Shown in pieces: positions 59,927 through 64,000 of a stretch of DNA of 64,000 nt. The position numbers and the translations under genes were made by a program. Origin of the DNA: Streptomyces flavofungini (GTDB lineage: Bacteria > Actinomycetota > Actinomycetes > Streptomycetales > Streptomycetaceae); NCBI RefSeq assembly GCF_014650815.1, contig NZ_BMVR01000019.1, positions 1-64,000 of the forward strand, given 5' to 3'. The notes under the pieces are model-generated. The model was not told the DNA's origin. It made no database searches and saw nothing but the letters and a program-made list of their open reading frames with translations. The number at the start of each line of letters is the position of its first letter. Position 1 is the stretch's first letter.

Positions 59927-59982
59927 AGCATGTATCCATACGATAAAGGGTGCAAATGGGGTAAATTTCCGATATTTACCCC
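59927..59982 (-). promoter_or_regulatory. smeA promoter with adjoining 25-nt palindrome
   Basis: GGGGTAAAT (59958-59966) and ATTTACCCC (59974-59982) are perfect 9-bp arms around 7 nt. On the minus strand they lie just upstream of TTGCAC (59950-59955) and CATGCT (59927-59932), spacer 17. The position suits an activator of the sporulation genes. Beyond it, 59983-60225 holds only a possible TACTCT -10 (60099-60104) for the ankyrin gene. Confidence 0.6.
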
Positions 59983-60225
59983 GAACGGCGGCGGCCTGAT
60001 GGGCCGACTGTGCACGTCGGAGGGGGTTTCGGGGCGGGGGTCGTCACCCGACGTGATCTTTGCCGTCGACGCGGTCGGTCATGTGCCGTGACGGGCAGTA
60101 CTCTGTCGATTCACTCGTACGGCTGCACGGCCGGGCCACCGGGAACCATCCGGGTCCGCCGCGCATCCGGTTCGGCCCTGTCCACGTGGTCCTGTCCGCG
60201 CGGAACACGAAAGGCGGTCATCACT

Positions 60226-60645
60226 GTGAGCGATGAACTCCCCGACACCGGGGGCGCCGCGGCCCTCGACCCGGAGGTCGTGGCGCTCGCGGGCAAGATC
60301 TTCGATCTGGCGCGGGCCGGTGACACCGACGCGCTCGCCGCGTACGTCGACGCGGGCGTGTCCGCGGACCTCACCAACGACAGCGGCGACTCGCTCGTCA
60401 TGCTCGCCGCCTACCACGGCCACGCGGCGGCCGTGCGGGCCCTGATCGAGCGCGGCGCGGACGCCGGACGCGTCAACGACAAGGGCCAGACGCCGCTCGC
60501 GGGTGCCGTCTTCAAGGGCTCCGACGACGTGGTCCGGGCGCTGCTCGACGGGGGCGCCGATCCGGCCGCGGGCACGCCCTCGGCGATCGACACCGCGCGC
60601 ATGTTCGACAAGACCGAACTGCTCACGCTGTTCGGCGCCGCCTGA
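60226..60645 (+). CDS. Ankyrin-repeat protein
   Basis: A 139-residue protein consisting of about three to four ankyrin repeats. The consensus is visible in NDSGDSLVMLAAYHGHAAAVRALIERGADAGRVND (key LVMLAAYHGH and ALIERGAD) and KGQTPLAGAVFKGSDDVVRALLDGGADPAAG. It is probably a cytoplasmic protein-protein adaptor. I start at GTG 60226 (MSDELPDTGG); AAAGG lies about 12 nt before. The frame is open further upstream but that sequence does not look coding. The partner protein is unknown; the HEAT-like gene 300 bp downstream on the same strand is a candidate. Confidence 0.85.
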   Translation: MSDELPDTGGAAALDPEVVALAGKIFDLARAGDTDALAAYVDAGVSADLTNDSGDSLVMLAAYHGHAAAVRALIERGADAGRVNDKGQTPLAGAVFKGSDDVVRALLDGGADPAAGTPSAIDTARMFDKTELLTLFGAA

Positions 60646-60944
60646 GCGGGTAGGCGGTCCGGCAGCACGGGGGCGCCGGAAATGTGGTCGCGGCGGGCAG
60701 AACCGCTGGGTCATCATGACGACGTGATTCACGGACGCGACGTCGGGGCAGGTGTTGCCGCAGCGCGCGGACCGTGAGCGGCCCGACCCCGGACATGGCG
60801 TCCGGGAACCTCCGGGTCACCGACGAGAGGCAGAGGAAGATGGTCTTCAGCAAGCAAGAGACGTGGGGCGGCCCGACGTGTTGGCGCGCGGCCAGGTAGT
60901 GCGGATTCCCGGTTGCGTCGACGCTTGATGTGAGGCTGTTTCCC
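60646..60944 (+). other. Spacer between ankyrin and HEAT-like genes
   Basis: About 300 bp with no gene I can support and no strong hairpin. A promoter for the next gene is expected near its end but no clear boxes are seen. Confidence 0.3.
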
Positions 60945-62363
60945 ATGTTCGAACCGGTCATAGCGCCCAGCGGTACGCTGCTCGGCCTGCTGCAGCGGGG
61001 CCGCGGCGACGGCACCCTGCACGCCCTCACCGCGCCTCGGTCCGAGGCGCTCTCCGCCCTCGACCACTGTGTGCTGCACGACCCGCGGCACGACTGGCAG
61101 GTGGAGAACCGCTCGCTGTACTACGCGCGGCTCTACCTCGATCTGAACGGCGGGCTCGGCGCGATCCAGCGCCACCTCTTCGACCCCGACGACACGCACG
61201 ACCCGGACGACTCCCGCACCGGGCTCGCGCTGTCCGTCCTCGGCCACCTCGCCTCGTACGACAGGCTGGACGCCCTGCGCCTGCTGCGCAGCTACGCCGA
61301 GTACGGGGCGAACTGGGCCTGGGCCCTGGACGAGCTGGCCCTGCGCGACGACGACGCGGGCCTGCGCGCCCTCGCCGGTCCCGTCCTCGCCCGCTTCGGC
61401 ACCGACGCGGAGGGCGAGGCCGCGCTGACCGCGGCCGTGCGGGACGCCTTCGAGCCGCGGCCCTGGCGGCTGTGGGCGGAGGATCCGCGCCCCGAGATCG
61501 GCGGCCGGGTGCGTGCCGCCGCCGAGCGGGGCTCCTTCGACCGCTGGCAGCGCCAGCTCGCGCCCGCCGGACCCCGTCCCGGCTGGAGCGTGCGGGCCGT
61601 GCTCGCCTGGGCCCAGGAAGGGCTGGAGCGCGGCGCCGCCCTGCATGTGCCGGCCGCCCGCTGCCTGACCGCCGTCGCCGGGCCCGAGGACCGCGCCGAG
61701 ATCGTCGCGGCCGCCCGCCACGGCGCGGACGCCGAACGCGGCGCGGCCTTGTGCTACCTGGCCGACGCCAACGATCCCGGCATCCTTGACCTCCTGGAGG
61801 AAGCGGCGCAGAGCCCGTCGCGCGTCGTCGTCGACATCGCGGCCGAGACGTTCGAGCGGATGCGCTCCGTCGCCGCCGTCGACCGGGCCCGGCAGTGGGC
61901 CGGACGCCCTGACGTGCTCGGTGCGGCCGCCGGCCGCCTGCTCGCCTGCAGAGGCGGCGCCCAGGACAGCCAGCTCGTGCTCGCCGCACTGCGCGAGGCG
62001 GTGCGCGGCGAAGGCCCGGACGCGCCGACCCTGTGGCCGCTCGTCGACGGCGCGGGCCGCCTCGGTATCGGCTGCGCGGCGCCCGTCCTGCGCCATGTCT
62101 ACCGCGAGACCGCCTCCTCCCACCTCAGGGGCCGCGCCGCCCGCGCCCTCGCCGCCACCGACCCCTCCTTCGCCGCGGGCTTCGCCGTCGAGTGCCTGTG
62201 GGACTGCGAGGAGTCCACCCGCGAAGTGGCCGCCCGCCACGCCGAGACCGGCGACGCCCGCGTGGTCAACCGCCTCCGCAGGCTCGCCGCGGATCCCGCC
62301 GAGGAGGACGACGTGCAGTCGGCGGTACGGAGCCGGATCGGGCCGGACGCGCCTGCTGTGTGA
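60945..62363 (+). CDS. HEAT-repeat-like protein
   Basis: A 472-residue all-helical protein. Repeating helix pairs such as AVLAWAQEGLERGAALHVPAARCLTAV, DPGILDLLEEAAQSPSRVVVDIAAETFERM (in part) and HLRGRAARALAATDPSFAAG resemble HEAT/PBS-lyase-type repeats, especially in the C-terminal half. The N-terminal third (DDTHDPDDSRTGLALSVLGHLASYDRLDALRLLRSY, key residues SVLGHLASYDRLDALRLL) is helical too. It is probably a scaffold; no catalytic motif is seen. ATG 60945 follows GTGAGG by about 9 nt; a GTG five codons earlier is possible. It is monocistronic as far as I can tell. Confidence 0.75.
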   Translation: MFEPVIAPSGTLLGLLQRGRGDGTLHALTAPRSEALSALDHCVLHDPRHDWQVENRSLYYARLYLDLNGGLGAIQRHLFDPDDTHDPDDSRTGLALSVLGHLASYDRLDALRLLRSYAEYGANWAWALDELALRDDDAGLRALAGPVLARFGTDAEGEAALTAAVRDAFEPRPWRLWAEDPRPEIGGRVRAAAERGSFDRWQRQLAPAGPRPGWSVRAVLAWAQEGLERGAALHVPAARCLTAVAGPEDRAEIVAAARHGADAERGAALCYLADANDPGILDLLEEAAQSPSRVVVDIAAETFERMRSVAAVDRARQWAGRPDVLGAAAGRLLACRGGAQDSQLVLAALREAVRGEGPDAPTLWPLVDGAGRLGIGCAAPVLRHVYRETASSHLRGRAARALAATDPSFAAGFAVECLWDCEESTREVAARHAETGDARVVNRLRRLAADPAEEDDVQSAVRSRIGPDAPAV

Positions 62364-62406
62364 GTGTGGGGCGGCGGGGGTGGGGGCGCTCCTCCCTCGC
62401 CGCTGC

Positions 62407-62502
62407 GTCTTGAGTCGGCCTTTCCGCGTCGCCGCCGTGTCTTGAGTCGGCCGTCCTGCGCTGCCACGCGGCCTTGAAGCAGCCCTCCCGCGCTGCCGCA
62501 CC
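62407..62502. repeat. Three 32-bp imperfect tandem repeats
   Basis: Units start at 62407, 62439 and 62471. The first two share GTCTTGAGTCGGCC exactly; the third reads GCCTTGAAGCAGCC there. They lie in the 384-bp gap before the glycosyltransferase genes, which otherwise shows no gene. Confidence 0.65.
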
Positions 62503-62747
62503 CTCTCGTAGTCCCCGCGCGCGAGGGCGCCCCGCCTCCACGTACACCCAGAAAACCGGGCCGTCCGCCGCACCCTCCACGCGCAGCAGCGCACCTTCCC
62601 CCGAGGCGCGGCCGCACCCTCGTGGTACGGAACGCCCCGCCTGGGGCGCAATGGCGGCATCCCGCGGAGCGCAACGCTCATGGGACGTTCCTCGTCAGGA
62701 AAGATCCACGTTGACGTGGGCACGCCCCGTCTGACGACAACACGGGT

Positions 62748-63878
62748 ATGCGTGTCGTCATCGTCACCGAATCCTTCCCGCCCGACATCAACGGCGTGTC
62801 GCACTGCGCCCTGCAGACCGCGCGGCAGCTGGTCGCGCGCGGTCACGAGCCCCTCGTCGTCGCCCCCGCCACCGCGGCCGGTGTCGACGCCGCCGCCGAC
62901 CCTCTGTCCCCGTGCCCCGTCGTGCGCGTACCCTCCCTGCCCCTGCCCGGATATCCGCAGGTCAGGGTCGCGTTGCCGAGTCGACGGCTGGCGGCTGCGC
63001 TGAGCGCGCACCAAGCCGACCTGGTCCACCTGGCCAGCCCGTTCGTGCTCGGCGCCCGCGGCATGGCCGCGGCGACCCGCAAGCACCTGCCCACCGTCGC
63101 CGTCTACCAGACCGACATCGGCGGCTACGCGCGGACGTACATGGGCCGGGGCGAGGCCACCGCCTGGCGCCGCATCCGCGCGGTGCACGCCGCCGCCGAC
63201 CGCACCCTCGCGCCCTCCACCGCGGCCCTGACCGACCTGGTCGCGCACGGCGTGCCACGGGTGCGGATGTGGCCGCGCGGCGTCGACACCGACCGCTTCC
63301 GGCCGACGCTCCGCGACCCCGCCCTGCGCCGCGAACTCGCCCCCGACGGCGAACTGATCATCGGCTACGTAGGGCGGCTCGCCCCCGAGAAGCACGTCGA
63401 ACTCCTGGCGCAGGCGTGCGGCCTCGACGGCGTCCGTGTCGTCGTCGTGGGCGACGGGCCGAGCGCGGGCGCCCTGCGCACGGCGCTGCCCGGGGCCACG
63501 CTGCTTGGCCGCCGCACCGGCGACGAACTCGCCCGGATCTTCGCCTCCTTGGACGTCTTCGTGCACACCGGCCCCCTGGAGACCTTCTGCCAGACCGTGC
63601 AGGAGGCCATGGCCAGCGGCGTTCCCGTGATCGCGCCCGCCGTGGGCGGACCGCTCGACCTGGTGGTCCCCGGGCGCACCGGCATCCTCGTGCCGCCCGG
63701 CGACGCCGCCGCCGTGCGGGACGCGGTGTGGGTGATGGCCGCCGACCCGGAGCTGCGGGCCGCGTACGGGGCCGCCGGACGCGCCGCCGTCCGGGGGCGG
63801 ACCTGGGACGCCATCGGGGACCAGCTCATCGCGCACTACGAAGAGGTGCTCGCCGAGCGCACGGCGGTGGCGGCATGA
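62748..63878 (+). CDS. GT4-family glycosyltransferase (MgtA/alpha-mannosyltransferase-like)
   Basis: A 376-residue GT-B retaining glycosyltransferase. The N-terminus MRVVIVTESFPPDINGVSHC and GVDTDRFRP, GYVGRLAPEKHVELL, VVVGDGPS and the donor-binding LETFCQTVQEAMASGVPVIAP (E-x7-E type) follow the pattern of GDP-mannose-dependent enzymes that build phospholipid or glycolipid mannosides, such as MgtA. Substrate assignment is inferred. It lacks transmembrane helices and should act on the inner membrane face. There is no ribosome-binding site; TTGACG at 62712 allows a promoter giving a leaderless or nearly leaderless message. Its stop overlaps the start of a second glycosyltransferase. Confidence 0.88.
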   Translation: MRVVIVTESFPPDINGVSHCALQTARQLVARGHEPLVVAPATAAGVDAAADPLSPCPVVRVPSLPLPGYPQVRVALPSRRLAAALSAHQADLVHLASPFVLGARGMAAATRKHLPTVAVYQTDIGGYARTYMGRGEATAWRRIRAVHAAADRTLAPSTAALTDLVAHGVPRVRMWPRGVDTDRFRPTLRDPALRRELAPDGELIIGYVGRLAPEKHVELLAQACGLDGVRVVVVGDGPSAGALRTALPGATLLGRRTGDELARIFASLDVFVHTGPLETFCQTVQEAMASGVPVIAPAVGGPLDLVVPGRTGILVPPGDAAAVRDAVWVMAADPELRAAYGAAGRAAVRGRTWDAIGDQLIAHYEEVLAERTAVAA

Positions 63879-64000
63879 CCGCGACCCTGGGCATGAGCCC
63901 GCTCGCCACCGCACGCACCGCGCGGACAACCGGGCCGCTGCGCATCGTGCGACTCGCCAACTTCGTCACGCCGTCCTCGGGCGGACTGCGCACCGCCCTG
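63875..64000 (+). CDS. Second glycosyltransferase, N-terminal part (cut by window edge)
   Basis: The ATG overlaps the previous stop (ATGA). The 42 visible residues end with RIVRLANFVTPSSGGLRTAL, the first strand and glycine-rich loop of a GT4 glycosyltransferase. Pairing with the preceding enzyme suggests the two add successive sugars to one acceptor. The rest lies outside the window. Confidence 0.75.
   Translation, partial: MTATLGMSPLATARTARTTGPLRIVRLANFVTPSSGGLRTAL

Noticed and set aside
59936-59946. A WhiG-type promoter (CGATAA) near smeA
   Set aside because: The CGATAA is on the plus strand, opposite to smeA, and no TAAA box lies at the required distance.
60729-63929. A 1066-codon open frame on the minus strand opposite the HEAT-like and glycosyltransferase genes
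   Set aside because: It spans two well-supported plus-strand genes and their spacer and shows no domain. It is a codon-bias shadow.

Overview
The window is high-GC actinobacterial chromosome, almost certainly Streptomyces. The evidence is the strong G/C bias at third codon positions, frequent GTG starts, and Streptomyces-type neighbours: smeA/sffA sporulation genes, rbpA behind a SigR-type promoter, a polyprenol-phosphate mannose synthase, two GH18 chitinases with DasR-like promoters, and the DUF6230/DUF6114 pair. I recognise no insertion sequence, prophage, CRISPR array, tRNA or rRNA gene. Most of the window looks like conserved chromosome. Only the left edge is clearly accessory: the last module of a large non-ribosomal peptide synthetase, entering from outside.

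Layout. 1-5.6 kb: NRPS tail (T-E-C-A-T-TE) closed by a perfect hairpin. 5.6-11.5 kb: a probable basic amino acid utilisation module: cationic amino acid permease, Lrp/AsnC regulator, and a DavA-like amidase with a DavB-like FAD monooxygenase. Two promoters in it carry the same phased CGCAAC array. 11.5-19 kb: LLM-type oxidoreductase, DUF5995 protein, nucleobase permease, secreted alginate-lyase-like enzyme, and a divergent MFS/ROK pair. 19-22.6 kb: ECF41-type sigma factor and a three-domain chitinase. 22.9-29.5 kb: FMN riboswitch and the riboflavin genes ribD-ribE-ribM-ribBA-ribH, followed by hisE, hisG and a PH-domain membrane protein. 29.7-35.4 kb: two CNNM/CorC-type CBS membrane proteins, an EccA/CbxX-like AAA ATPase without ESX partners, and a uridine-kinase-like protein. 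35.5-43.6 kb: secreted C39-like peptidase, secreted M1 metallopeptidase, small and large membrane proteins, DUF6114/DUF6230 with a divergent TetR regulator, and a second chitinase. 44-48.4 kb: acyl-CoA dehydrogenase, a repeat-rich protein, a CrtC/lipocalin-like protein and an APH-like phosphotransferase. 48.4-54.3 kb: small metal-binding protein, second Lrp regulator, YtcJ-type amidohydrolase, ppm1, FxsA-like protein and rbpA. 54.8-57.9 kb: glycerophosphodiester phosphodiesterase and YczE-like protein divergent from a MocR regulator. 58-64 kb: sffA/smeA, an ankyrin protein, a HEAT-repeat-like protein, and two overlapping GT4 glycosyltransferases, the second cut by the right edge.

How genes work together. 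The clearest units are the riboswitch-led riboflavin operon, the permease-Lrp-amidase-monooxygenase module, the two chitinases that appear to share one control logic (a DasR-like site inside the promoter spacer), the TetR/DUF6230/DUF6114 unit with an operator over the -35, and smeA-sffA. Many gene borders carry perfect hairpins that probably end transcription in both directions. The most promising unexplained signals are the matched CGCAAC arrays, the small-hairpin repeat array before the ROK gene, the 25-nt palindrome upstream of smeA, the orphan promoter region at 51.4-52.0 kb, and the acyl-CoA dehydrogenase/phosphotransferase set. All calls come from reading the sequence by eye; no database search was run.
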